A stretch of DNA of 7,883 nt from Hydrogenophaga sp. (GCA_025458545.1 JALOSH010000088.1:1-7883); one strand, 5' to 3'. Positions 1 to 6,738 are shown, numbered from the stretch's first letter. Made by a program: numbers and translations. Notes: a model not told the origin generated them from the sequence alone.

Positions 1-57
1 TAATGATCAGGCAAACAGACAATTTCTTCTCTTTTGCCAACTCAACTGCGATCAGCT

Positions 58-239
58 GAGCCTCGTAGTATACATCAGTTTTTGAGCCCCTGTCAAAAAA
101 CTTCCAGGGTTCTCGCTGACTTTCACCACCTCGCTTCCAGACCTCAACGGCCTCAAGCTTCACTGCTTGCGTCCTGCGTTCCCATCAGGGCCTGCAGCAC
201 TTAGCGGAGCCTCGCAGTATACACCAGATTTTTTTGAGC
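58..239 (-). repeat. Direct repeat of about 30 bp carrying both promoter cores
   Basis: Copy one is 58-87 and copy two is 207-239. Both read GAGCCTCG, then a variable base, AGTATACA, a variable base and CAG, then a T-run ending in GAGC on the plus strand. The differences are a few substitutions and a T-run longer in copy two. The match covers discriminator, -10 and spacer, so the promoters look duplicated rather than independently evolved. The 119 bp between the copies is not repeated. Confidence 0.6.
67..96 (-). promoter_or_regulatory. Strong sigma70-type promoter, proximal copy, firing out of the left edge
   Basis: On the minus strand a perfect -35 TTGACA (91-96) is separated by 18 nt from a near-consensus -10 TATACT (67-72). 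The -10 is followed by the GC-rich stretch ACGAGGCTC, a discriminator of the kind seen at stringently controlled stable-RNA promoters. The transcript would run leftward out of the window with a leader of about 60 nt inside it. No gene start is visible in that leader. An rRNA or tRNA operon beyond the edge is the best inference, but a strongly expressed protein or small-RNA gene is possible. Confidence 0.62.
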
Positions 240-245
240 AGTCAA
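216..245 (-). promoter_or_regulatory. Strong sigma70-type promoter, distal copy of the tandem pair
   Basis: The minus strand carries -35 TTGACT (240-245), an 18-nt spacer and -10 TATACT (216-221). The discriminator is again GC-rich (GCGAGGCTC). It lies 149 bp upstream of the second promoter, points the same way and shares most of its sequence. A tandem P1/P2 arrangement is a known design for rRNA operons. No A/T-rich UP element is evident just upstream of the -35. Confidence 0.58.
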
Positions 246-823
246 CTTGGGGCCGCCTTCGGGTCTTTAAGCGGAATGCTCACGCTCGACGGATTCCAGT
301 CTGAAGCGAACAGCCCCGCGAATGAACCGTTCCCATCAGTTGTACGCACGCCAAGGACAACCCGACGGCCCGGGCACGGGCCTGGGACCGGGTTCGCTGG
401 CATTGATCGCTAACCCAGCAGATGGCGAGACGGGTTCCAGGCGCTGGCTGCTCCGGGGTGGCCTCGCCATGGGAACAGCCCAAGCAGGAGCCAGCACGTC
501 GCATCGGCCCAGCCTGCGAGCGTGCCTTCATCGGGCCGTTGAATCTCCAGACAGCCCTTGTTGAAACGCAAGTTGGGCGTTCCGACGATCTTCAATCGCC
601 CACGGCGGCTGGCATGCATGCCGATCTCAAGATTTTTGAGGGAAGGCGACGCCAGCCTTGTTCTGCTTTCTGCCAGGCAGCGTCAGCAGAAACAACCTCA
701 GGAGAAGCTGGTTTCCCTGCGGCCTCGGTCAATTCATCCGCAGCCGACCGCGGCCCCTTCGCAAGCCCTCACCGGGATGCAGGAAAATCAGGCCATTCCA
801 CGCATGCCTGAGAAACCCTTCCC
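246..823. other. Stretch of about 580 bp without a supported gene
   Basis: Several overlapping open frames of 65-165 codons exist here on both strands, as expected in GC-rich DNA. None has a recognisable domain, a convincing ribosome-binding site, or protein-like composition (they are rich in Arg, Pro, Ser and Gly). The one discrete element I see is the perfect 12-bp palindrome GGCATGCATGCC at 611-622. No tRNA, terminator with a U-tract, or transposase remnant is recognisable. The stretch separates the leftward tandem promoters from the rightward DUF3297 gene, so it must hold at least the DUF3297 promoter, which I cannot place. Confidence 0.5.
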
Positions 824-1069
824 ATGACCGACACCCGCCCCGCCCTGCCCGACCACTTGGCCATCGACCCGCGCAGCCCGCACCATGTGCGCGCGGTGTT
901 CGAACACGACATCGGCATCCTGTTCAACTGCAAAGAGCGCTTCGACGTGACGGAGTACTGCATCAGCGAGGGCTGGGTAAAAGTGCCCGCTGGCAAGACG
1001 CTGGACCGCAAGGGCAACCCGCTGACGATCAAGCTCAAGGGCAGGGTCGAGGCCTTTTACAAGGGCTGA
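824..1069 (+). CDS. DUF3297 family protein
   Basis: This 81-residue protein has the full length and hallmark sequence of the DUF3297 family, a short cytoplasmic protein common in proteobacteria. Visible blocks are LPDHLAIDPRSPHH near residues 8-21, FEHDIGILFN (26-35), the highly conserved VTEYCISEGW (42-51), the basic KTLDRKGNPL (58-67) and a C-terminal KLKGRVEAFYKG. There is no signal peptide or membrane segment. Its function is not known. Some databases label such proteins glutathione peroxidase, for which nothing in the sequence gives support. The ATG at 824 fits the family N-terminus, although the upstream bases show no clear Shine-Dalgarno sequence. The gene stands alone and converges on the catabolic operon, 48 bp from the end of the aldehyde dehydrogenase gene, so a shared role is unlikely. 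Confidence 0.9.
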   Translation: MTDTRPALPDHLAIDPRSPHHVRAVFEHDIGILFNCKERFDVTEYCISEGWVKVPAGKTLDRKGNPLTIKLKGRVEAFYKG

Positions 1070-1115
1070 ATGCACCGCTGGTCGTACCCTGCGTCCAGCC
1101 CCGCGACCCAGCAGT

Positions 1116-1128
1116 CCTCACGCTGAGG
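1116..1128. other. Small perfect hairpin across the dehydrogenase stop codon
   Basis: CCTCA-CGC-TGAGG is a 5-bp stem with a 3-nt loop that includes the stop codon of the minus-strand aldehyde dehydrogenase gene. It lies between two convergent genes and is the only symmetrical element seen there. With no U-tract and a short stem it does not qualify as a standard intrinsic terminator. It may be chance. Confidence 0.25.
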
Positions 1129-2551
1129 TGTAGGCGGTCTTCACGGTGGTGAAAAACTCGGCCGCGTAACGACCCTGTTCGCGTGCGCCGTAGCTGCTGC
1201 CCTTGCGCCCGCCAAAAGGCACGTGGTAGTCCACCCCTGCGGTGGGCAGGTTGACCATGACCATGCCAGCCTGGGCGTGGCGCTTGAAATGGCTGGCGTG
1301 TTTCAGGCTGGTGGTGGCGATGCCGGCCGACAGGCCAAACGGCGTGCCGTTAGCGACGGCCAATGCTTCTTCGTAGTCCTGCACGCAGATCACGCTGGCC
1401 ACCGGGCCGAACACTTCCTCGCGGTTGATGCGCATGGCGTTGGTGGTGTCGGCGATCAATGCTGGGGCCATGTAGAAGCCCTCGGTTGCGCGCTGCAACC
1501 TTCGCCCTCCGCAGAGCAGGGTGCCGCCTTCGGCTTCGGCCAGCAACACGTAGGCCAGATCTTGCTCCAGCTGTGCCTGGCTGACGACGGGGCCGATGTC
1601 GGTGTCGGGCTTGCGAGCGTCGTTCACCCGCAAGGTGGCCACGCGCTCTTGCAACGCCGCCATGAAGGTGGGGTAGATGCCCTGGGTGACGATGAGTCGG
1701 CTGGACGCGGTGCAGCGCTGGCCGGTGGAAAAAAAGGCACTCTGCACGCACAGGCCCACGGCTTGATGGAGGTCGGCGTCATCGAGCACCACTTGGGGGT
1801 TCTTGCCGCCCATCTCCAGTTGCACCTTCTTGTGCTGCACCACGCAGGCGGCCGCGATGCGCTGGCCCACACCCTGCGAACCGGTGAAACTGATCGCGTC
1901 CACGCCGGGGTGGTTCACCAGCGCTTCGCCCACGGTGCGGCCCTGTCCCATGACGAGGTTGAACACACCCGCCGGGAGGCCACTGCGGGCCATGATGTCG
2001 GCCAGCGCCCAGGCACTCCCCGGCACCAGATCGGCCGGCTTGAGCACGACACAGTTGCCATAAGCCAAAGCGGGGGCGATCTTCCAGGCCGGGATGGCGA
2101 TGGGAAAGTTCCAGGGGGTGATGAGGCCGATCACGCCCACCGGTTCGCGGGTGATTTCAACTCCGATGCCAGGCCGCACCGACGGCAGCAGCTCGCCAGC
2201 GAGGCGCAGGCATTCGCCCGCAAAGAATTTGAAGATGTGGCCAGCGCGCGTGGCTTCACCCACCGCTTCCGGCAGGGTCTTGCCTTCTTCGCGGGCGAGC
2301 AGGTTGCCCAGCTCTTCGCGGCGGGCCAGGATCTCGCTGCCAATCTTGTCCAGCGCGTCGGCGCGGGCCTGCACACCCGATGTGGACCAGGCCGAGAAGG
2401 CCAGCCGGGCAGCGGCCACGGCCTGATCCACCTGGGTCGCATCGCCCAGGGCGTATTCGCCCACCACGTCGCTGAGGTCCGAGGGGTTGATGTTCGGCGC
2501 GGCGTCGGTCACGGTCAGCCATTCGCCACCGATCCAGTTGGCATGCAGCAT
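1118..2551 (-). CDS. Alpha-ketoglutarate semialdehyde dehydrogenase (2,5-dioxopentanoate dehydrogenase)
   Basis: This 477-residue NAD(P)-dependent aldehyde dehydrogenase has the usual full length. Visible motifs are TPWNFP (145-150, oxyanion Asn148), LKPAD with cofactor-contacting Lys171, SFTGS (221-225), general base Glu246 in LEMGGKNP, catalytic nucleophile Cys280 in STGQRC, and EEVFGP (378-383). The N-terminal segment (NPSDLSDVVGEYA) and overall motif pattern resemble the alpha-ketoglutarate semialdehyde dehydrogenases of glucarate/galactarate and pentonate pathways. The reaction oxidises the semialdehyde to alpha-ketoglutarate, the last step before the TCA cycle. The gene is last in the operon. 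Its ATG lies one base after the stop of the preceding dehydratase gene, implying translational coupling. Aldehyde dehydrogenases are hard to assign by sequence alone, and here the neighbouring dehydratases settle the substrate. Cofactor preference (NAD or NADP) cannot be read with certainty. Confidence 0.9.
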   Translation of the reverse strand: MLHANWIGGEWLTVTDAAPNINPSDLSDVVGEYALGDATQVDQAVAAARLAFSAWSTSGVQARADALDKIGSEILARREELGNLLAREEGKTLPEAVGEATRAGHIFKFFAGECLRLAGELLPSVRPGIGVEITREPVGVIGLITPWNFPIAIPAWKIAPALAYGNCVVLKPADLVPGSAWALADIMARSGLPAGVFNLVMGQGRTVGEALVNHPGVDAISFTGSQGVGQRIAAACVVQHKKVQLEMGGKNPQVVLDDADLHQAVGLCVQSAFFSTGQRCTASSRLIVTQGIYPTFMAALQERVATLRVNDARKPDTDIGPVVSQAQLEQDLAYVLLAEAEGGTLLCGGRRLQRATEGFYMAPALIADTTNAMRINREEVFGPVASVICVQDYEEALAVANGTPFGLSAGIATTSLKHASHFKRHAQAGMVMVNLPTAGVDYHVPFGGRKGSSYGAREQGRYAAEFFTTVKTAYTSA

Positions 2552-2552
2552 C

Positions 2553-3482
2553 TCAGCGGCCCCAGCGCAGCACCATCGGGTCCAGGCGTTTGGCCGCGTC
2601 GAGCAGGCCGGACCGCACCTCCGGGTGCATGGGTGGGAAGGGGTGGCGACCGGCCTCGCAGGCGATCACGCCCCCGGCTTTCATGAGCGCTTTGGCGCTG
2701 AGGATGCCGCCTTGGCGGTTTTCGCAGTTGATCAAGGGCAGCCACTTCGCATACGCCAGCACCGCGGCCTCGCGGTCGCCGGCGAGATACGGGTCGATGA
2801 TGGTGCGGATGCCGTCCGGGAAGGCGCCACCGGTCATGGCGCCGGTGGCGCCGGCGTCCAGATCGGCCAGCAGGGTGATGGCCTCTTCACCGTCCCACGG
2901 GCCTTCGATCGCCTCACCCCCCAGGCGGATCAGTTCCCGCAGCTTGCTGGCCGCGCCGGCGGTCTCTATCTTGAAATACGCGAGGTGCTCGATCTCGGTC
3001 GCCATGCGGGCCAGGAACGGGGCCGAGAGCACCGTGCCGCTGGCGGGGGCGTCCTGCACCATGATCGGGATGTCGATGGCGTCGGACAGACGGGCATAGA
3101 ACTCGAAGATCTGCGCCTCGGGCACACGGAAGGTGGCACCGTGGTAGGGCGGCATCACCATCACCATGGCGGCGCCCAGGTCCTGCGCGCGGCGGCTGCG
3201 TTCGGCACACACGCGGGAGCCGTAGTGGGTGGTGGTCACGATCACCGGCACGCGGCCCGCCACATGCTCCAGCGCGGTGCGGGTGATGACTTCGCGCTCT
3301 TCGTCAGACAGCGAGAACTGCTCGGAGAAGTTGGCCAGGATGCACAGACCGTTGGAGCCAGCGTCGATCATGAAGTCCAGGCAGCGCTTCTGGCTCTCCA
3401 GGTCCAGCGTGCCGTCTTCGTGGAAGGTGGTGGGCACCACCGGGAAAACGCCTTGGTAGGGTCGCTTCATGGGGCGGCTCAC
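2553..3482 (-). CDS. 2-keto-3-deoxy-L-pentonate (L-lyxonate/L-arabinonate type) dehydratase, DHDPS family
   Basis: This 309-residue protein has the DHDPS/N-acetylneuraminate lyase TIM-barrel fold. The Schiff-base lysine is Lys171 in AYFKIE. The usual GGxGE-type loop is replaced by ILANFSEQF (48-56), and [20 protein letters not shown] (110-129), VQDAPASG (142-149) and [13 protein letters not shown] (193-205) are also present. These features and the length match my recollection of L-2-keto-3-deoxyarabonate dehydratase (AraD of Azospirillum), not true dihydrodipicolinate synthase. The enzyme removes water from 2-keto-3-deoxy-L-pentonate and deaminates the enamine to alpha-ketoglutarate semialdehyde. 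All L-pentonates give the same keto acid after the first dehydration, so it fits directly behind LyxD. The GTG at 3482 overlaps the lyxD stop (GTGA), and an alternative ATG lies four codons in at 3470. Neither has a clear Shine-Dalgarno sequence. Retro-aldol cleavage is a less likely alternative activity. Confidence 0.92.
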   Translation of the reverse strand: MSRPMKRPYQGVFPVVPTTFHEDGTLDLESQKRCLDFMIDAGSNGLCILANFSEQFSLSDEEREVITRTALEHVAGRVPVIVTTTHYGSRVCAERSRRAQDLGAAMVMVMPPYHGATFRVPEAQIFEFYARLSDAIDIPIMVQDAPASGTVLSAPFLARMATEIEHLAYFKIETAGAASKLRELIRLGGEAIEGPWDGEEAITLLADLDAGATGAMTGGAFPDGIRTIIDPYLAGDREAAVLAYAKWLPLINCENRQGGILSAKALMKAGGVIACEAGRHPFPPMHPEVRSGLLDAAKRLDPMVLRWGR

Positions 3483-4651
3483 TCGACGATGTGGAACTGG
3501 TCGAGGTAATCCGGCTTGAGCGTGAGACCCAGGCCCGGCACATCGTCGCGCAGATCGAGGAAGCCATTCTCTGCAATCGGTTCACCATCGAAGATGTACC
3601 AGAACAGTTCGTTGCCCACCTCCACGTCGAAGATGGGGAAGTACTCGGCCATGGGCGAGGCCAGCGTGCTCATGGTGAGGTGGTAGTTGTGCATCTGGCC
3701 AGCGTGCGGAATCACCGGCACGCTGTAGGCTTCGCACAGGGCGTTGATTTTGTGCGCCGCCGTGATGCCGCCGACGCGGTTGGTGTCGTACTGCACCACG
3801 CTCACGGCTTTTTTGTCGAGCAACTGCTTGAAACCGTAAAGGCTGAACTCGTGTTCACCGCCCGAGATCGGGATGCTGGTGAGCTGGTTCAGTTCGGCGT
3901 AGCCGTCGATGTCGTCGGCGATCACCGGCTCCTCCAGCCAGCGCGGTTCGAACTTCTCCAGCTTGGGCAGGATGCGCTTGGCGTATTCCAGATTCCAGCC
4001 CATGTAGCACTCGAGCATGAGGTCGGTGTCGTAGCCAATGACTTCGCGCACCGCCTCGACCGACTTCAGGTTTTCCACCACGCCCTGTTGCAGATGGGCT
4101 GGCCCGTGGCCGAAGCGCATCTTGAAGGCTTTGAAGCCCTGGTCCAGGAATTTCTGCGCCTCGTCCTGCATGTCTTTCAGGTCGGTGCGGTAGAGCTTGC
4201 TGTAGTAGCAAGGAATTTTCTCCTTGGTGCGCCCGCCGAGCAGCTTGAACACCGGCTTGTTCACGCTCTTGCCCAGGATGTCCCAGATGGCCAGATCGAC
4301 CGCCGAGATGGCGGCCATGGTCACGCCCTTGCGGCCCCAGGCGTGGGTGGCGCGGTACATGCGCTGCCAGAGGTACTCGTAGTCCCAAGGGTCCTGGCCG
4401 ATGACCAGCGGCGCGAGGTATTCGTCGATGATGGCCTTGGCGATCTTGGGCGCCAGGGCCACGTTGCCCAGGCCGACGATGCCGTCGTCGGTCTCGATCT
4501 CCACCACCGTCCAGGAATGGAAGCGGAAGGTGGCCATGGTCTCTTTCTTCGAGTAGAGCAGGTCCATGGCGTTGGAGCAGAAATTGCCCTGGGGTGGAAC
4601 GGTCTTGCCTTTCCACTCGAACACACGGGCACGCACGGATTGGATCTTCAT
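3479..4651 (-). CDS. lyxD: L-lyxonate dehydratase (mandelate racemase subgroup, enolase superfamily)
   Basis: Read from the ATG at 4651 this is a 390-residue enolase-superfamily acid-sugar dehydratase. The N-terminal capping domain covers about residues 1-125, followed by the (beta/alpha)7-beta barrel. Metal ligands are Glu214 (LMLECYMGW), Glu240 (RWLEEP) and Glu266 (SGGEHEF). The second strand ends in Lys177-Met-Arg179, and the catalytic dyad is Asp289 (QYDTNRVGG) with His316 ([11 protein letters not shown]). From memory, published work on LyxD describes exactly a KxR motif with Arg179 and a His-Asp dyad with His316 as essential. The numbering coincides without adjustment, which supports both function and start. 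The nearest alternative is L-rhamnonate dehydratase, which lacks KxR. The product is 2-keto-3-deoxy-L-lyxonate. A TTG at 4693 in frame would add 14 residues ([14 protein letters not shown]) and overlap the upstream stop, but the family begins at MKI. No good Shine-Dalgarno sequence precedes the ATG. Confidence 0.93.
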   Translation of the reverse strand: MKIQSVRARVFEWKGKTVPPQGNFCSNAMDLLYSKKETMATFRFHSWTVVEIETDDGIVGLGNVALAPKIAKAIIDEYLAPLVIGQDPWDYEYLWQRMYRATHAWGRKGVTMAAISAVDLAIWDILGKSVNKPVFKLLGGRTKEKIPCYYSKLYRTDLKDMQDEAQKFLDQGFKAFKMRFGHGPAHLQQGVVENLKSVEAVREVIGYDTDLMLECYMGWNLEYAKRILPKLEKFEPRWLEEPVIADDIDGYAELNQLTSIPISGGEHEFSLYGFKQLLDKKAVSVVQYDTNRVGGITAAHKINALCEAYSVPVIPHAGQMHNYHLTMSTLASPMAEYFPIFDVEVGNELFWYIFDGEPIAENGFLDLRDDVPGLGLTLKPDYLDQFHIVE

Positions 4652-4689
4652 GGTGTTGATTTGATGAATGAAATGGAACAGGTCGACGC

Positions 4690-5706
4690 TCAAGCCAGAC
4701 GTGCCGCGCCCATGCGCGCAGCGATGCGCAGGGCGTTGTAGGTGGCGTTGACATCGGCCTTGCCCTGGCCCGCGATGTCGTATGCGGTGCCGTGGGCCGG
4801 TGTGGTGATGGGCACAGGCAGGCCACCCTGCACCGTCACGCCCTTGGAAAATCCCAGCAGCTTGATGGCGATCTGGCCCTGGTCGTGGTACATGGTCACG
4901 ATGGCCTGGTAATCCCCGTCGCGCGCCTTCAGAAAAATGGTGTCGGCCGGGAACGGACCCCCAACCGGGAAACCCTCTTCAGCCAACTCGCGCACGGCGG
5001 GCTCGATGATCTCGACCTCTTCGCGCCCGCAGGTGCCACCGTCTCCGCCGTGTGGATTGAACGCCGCCACGGCCACCTTGGGCTGGACAACACCCGCCGC
5101 TTGCAGCGAACGGTAGATCAGCCGGGTCGCGTCCTTGATGCGGTCCTTGCTGAGGTGGCTGGCCGCATCCTTGAGGGGAATGTGAGAAGAGACCCGCGAT
5201 GTCCACAGATCCCCGAGCGTGTTGAACTCGCAGAAGTAGCTACTCACCCCCAGGTATTCGGCGAAGTGGTGCAGTTCGTCTTCGTGCTTCAGGCCGCCCT
5301 GCTTCATGGCGAACTTGTTCAGGGGCGCGAAGCAGATGGCATCGACTTCGCCGCGACGCGCTGCGTCCATGCAGGCGTTGAGCACCTGGAGCACCGAGGC
5401 GCCGCCCGCCGCCTGGGGCTGGCTGCGCTGCACCTGCGCAGCCTCCACCGTGTCCATCGGCAACCAGGCGGCAACGCTGGTGTCGCTTCGGGACCGCACC
5501 TCGGTCAGCCTCTGCACCGGCCGGGTGGGCACCGTCACGCCCGCGACCTTCTGGCCATCGGCCCACAACCAGGGATCGCCCAGCAACACCAGGTTGGCAT
5601 GCTGGACAGCGTCGGTCTGGCCCAGCAGGCGTGCGATGAGCTCCGGACCGATGCCGGCCGGGTCGCCCAGCGTCAGGCAGACGACGGGCAGTTCATGGGC
5701 TTTCAA
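4690..5706 (-). CDS. pdxA2: PdxA-like (PdxA2 group) NAD-dependent dehydrogenase, substrate unknown
   Basis: This 338-residue protein is homologous to 4-hydroxythreonine-4-phosphate dehydrogenase. Family marks are [13 protein letters not shown] near the N-terminus, APLNK (127-131), the metal-binding His175 (SSHIPLKD), His219 (NPHGGDGG) and His274 (MYHDQG), and the C-terminal [14 protein letters not shown]. Aligned by eye with E. coli PdxA as I remember it, the substrate contacts His136 and Lys274 are kept (His141, Lys282). Thr137, Asn283 and Arg292 become Glu142, Thr291 and Ile300. The phosphate pocket therefore looks remodelled, and no DUF1537 sugar-acid kinase is nearby, unlike the threonate/erythronate PdxA2 systems. 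A hydroxy-acid oxidation (possibly decarboxylating) on a non-phosphorylated compound is my inference; TphB of terephthalate catabolism is a PdxA relative working on a non-phosphorylated substrate. The start is a TTG with a good Shine-Dalgarno sequence. A role in pyridoxal phosphate synthesis is unlikely given the operon context. Confidence 0.8.
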   Translation of the reverse strand: MKAHELPVVCLTLGDPAGIGPELIARLLGQTDAVQHANLVLLGDPWLWADGQKVAGVTVPTRPVQRLTEVRSRSDTSVAAWLPMDTVEAAQVQRSQPQAAGGASVLQVLNACMDAARRGEVDAICFAPLNKFAMKQGGLKHEDELHHFAEYLGVSSYFCEFNTLGDLWTSRVSSHIPLKDAASHLSKDRIKDATRLIYRSLQAAGVVQPKVAVAAFNPHGGDGGTCGREEVEIIEPAVRELAEEGFPVGGPFPADTIFLKARDGDYQAIVTMYHDQGQIAIKLLGFSKGVTVQGGLPVPITTPAHGTAYDIAGQGKADVNATYNALRIAARMGAARLA

Positions 5707-5712
5707 GACAAT

Positions 5713-5718
5713 TCCTTT
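5713..5718 (-). promoter_or_regulatory. Ribosome-binding site that fixes the TTG start of the PdxA-like gene
   Basis: AAAGGA on the minus strand lies 6 nt upstream of the TTG at 5704-5706. The next in-frame ATG (Met84) would remove the conserved GDPAGIGPE block, so the TTG start is required. Confidence 0.75.
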
Positions 5719-5748
5719 CGGGTCGTGTGCAGAACAGTCGACGCGCGC

Positions 5749-6711
5749 TCACTGGATCGTGATTTTCTTGCGGCGGATCAGCTCGCTGTAGCGCTTGTTC
5801 TCGGCGTCGTGAAATGCTTTGAAGGCCTCCGGTGTCATGGGGGTGAGGTCGGCGCCGATGGCTGAGAGCCGAGCCTGCGTTTCAGGCATGGCGATGATCT
5901 TGTTGACCTCGGCATTGACCCGTTCGATCACGGCTTTGGGCGTGGAGGCCGGCATGTAGATGCCGTACCAGGCGCTCATCTCAACCCCCTGCAAACCCGC
6001 TTCGGCCATGGTGGGCACGTTGGGGAGTTGCGGGTTGCGCTTGGCGGCGGCCACCGCCAGAGGGCGGATTTTTCCGTTGCGGATGTGGCCAATCACCGAG
6101 GGCATGGTGTCAAAACTCATCTGCACCTGGCCGCCCATCAGATCCACCAGCGCAGGCGCACTGCCACGGTAGGGAATGTGGGTGACGAACACACCGGCCA
6201 CGTCCTTGAAGATTTCGGCCGCGATGTGCTGCGTGCTGCCCGATCCGCTGGAAGCGTAGTTGAACTTGCCGGGCTGGCTCTTGAGCAGTTTCACCAGTTC
6301 GCTCACGTTGGTCACCGGCACCTGCATGTTGGTCACCAGCACGTTGGGCACCGAGCCCACAAAAGCCACCGGGACCAGGTCCTTGTCGTTGTCGTAGTTG
6401 AGCTTGAGCAGGTGCGGCGCGATCGCGTGTGCGGTGGAAACGCCCATCACCATGGTGTGCCCGTCGGTGGACTTGGCCGTGATGTCGACCGCCAAGGTGT
6501 TGGAGGCACCTGCCCTGTTCTCCACCGTGACCGGCTGTTTGAGCAGCGGGCCGAGGCGGTCGGCCACCGCACGGGCCATGGCGTCGGTGCCACCACCGGG
6601 CGAAGAACCCACCAGAATTTTGACCGGCTGGCGTGGCCATTCCTGTGCCTGAGCCCAGCCACTGGACAAAGCCAATGCCACCAGGGCCGTGCCCCATTTC
6701 AAACGCTTCAT
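5749..6711 (-). CDS. Bug/TctC-family periplasmic solute-binding receptor
   Basis: This 320-residue protein of the tripartite tricarboxylate transporter receptor family has the usual length. Residues 1-22 form a Sec signal peptide: a basic start (MKRLK), a hydrophobic core, and an AQA motif at 20-22 with predicted cleavage before Gln23. The mature part shows the family pattern PVKILVGSSPGGGTDAMAR (29-47), VENRAGASN (63-71), FNYASSGSGSTQH (150-162), HIPYRGSAPALVDLMGGQVQM (in 178-198) and the AAAKRNPQLPNVPTMAEAGL stretch. Bug receptors bind carboxylated or amide ligands in the beta-proteobacterial periplasm. L-lyxonate or a related aldonate is the likely ligand here, inferred from position. It is first in the operon, preceded by a strong AGGAG site. 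The membrane partners TctA/TctB are absent from the window, so it is an orphan receptor. It may feed a remotely encoded transporter or serve in sensing. No terminator separates it from the next gene, 42 nt away. Confidence 0.93.
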   Translation of the reverse strand: MKRLKWGTALVALALSSGWAQAQEWPRQPVKILVGSSPGGGTDAMARAVADRLGPLLKQPVTVENRAGASNTLAVDITAKSTDGHTMVMGVSTAHAIAPHLLKLNYDNDKDLVPVAFVGSVPNVLVTNMQVPVTNVSELVKLLKSQPGKFNYASSGSGSTQHIAAEIFKDVAGVFVTHIPYRGSAPALVDLMGGQVQMSFDTMPSVIGHIRNGKIRPLAVAAAKRNPQLPNVPTMAEAGLQGVEMSAWYGIYMPASTPKAVIERVNAEVNKIIAMPETQARLSAIGADLTPMTPEAFKAFHDAENKRYSELIRRKKITIQ

Positions 6712-6717
6712 GCTTGT

Positions 6718-6722
6718 CTCCT
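6718..6722 (-). promoter_or_regulatory. Ribosome-binding site of the Bug receptor gene
   Basis: AGGAG on the minus strand, 6 nt upstream of the ATG at 6709-6711. It is the best Shine-Dalgarno match in the operon, fitting the high expression expected of a periplasmic receptor. Confidence 0.75.
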
Positions 6723-6738
6723 GAGTTGTGAACCGACG

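Noticed and set aside
410..619. Minus-strand frame of 69 codons in the gene-free stretch
   Set aside because: The first part (RLKIVGTPNLRFNKGCLEI) looks somewhat protein-like, but there is no family match I can name and no ribosome-binding site.
611..622. Palindrome GGCATGCATGCC as an operator or recombination site
   Set aside because: A single 12-bp palindrome with no partner, no nearby recombinase and no known motif match; kept only as an observation.
658..1152. Open frame of 164 codons overlapping DUF3297 in another frame
   Set aside because: DUF3297 in its own frame is a known family at full length. This frame is Arg/Pro-rich and unlike any protein.
1223..2686. Open frame of 487 codons on the plus strand opposite the aldehyde dehydrogenase
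   Set aside because: It is antisense to a gene with complete catalytic motifs, very rich in His, Gly and Ala, and has no domain. It is a GC-rich codon-bias shadow.
2487..3509. Open frame of 340 codons on the plus strand opposite the keto-acid dehydratase
   Set aside because: Shadow of the real gene; Gly/His-rich with a run of histidines and no domain.
3479..4651. L-rhamnonate dehydratase
   Set aside because: The fold and His-Asp dyad agree, but the KxR motif and residue numbering fit LyxD. The downstream enzymes also process a five-carbon keto acid rather than cleaving the rhamnonate-derived six-carbon one.
3491..4741. Open frame of 416 codons on the plus strand opposite lyxD
   Set aside because: It mirrors a confidently assigned enzyme, has a low-complexity Val/His/Leu-rich composition and no recognisable motif.
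4690..5706. Genuine vitamin B6 biosynthetic PdxA
   Set aside because: It sits in a sugar-acid operon, lacks neighbours typical of biosynthetic pdxA such as ksgA or surA, and has three changed substrate contacts.
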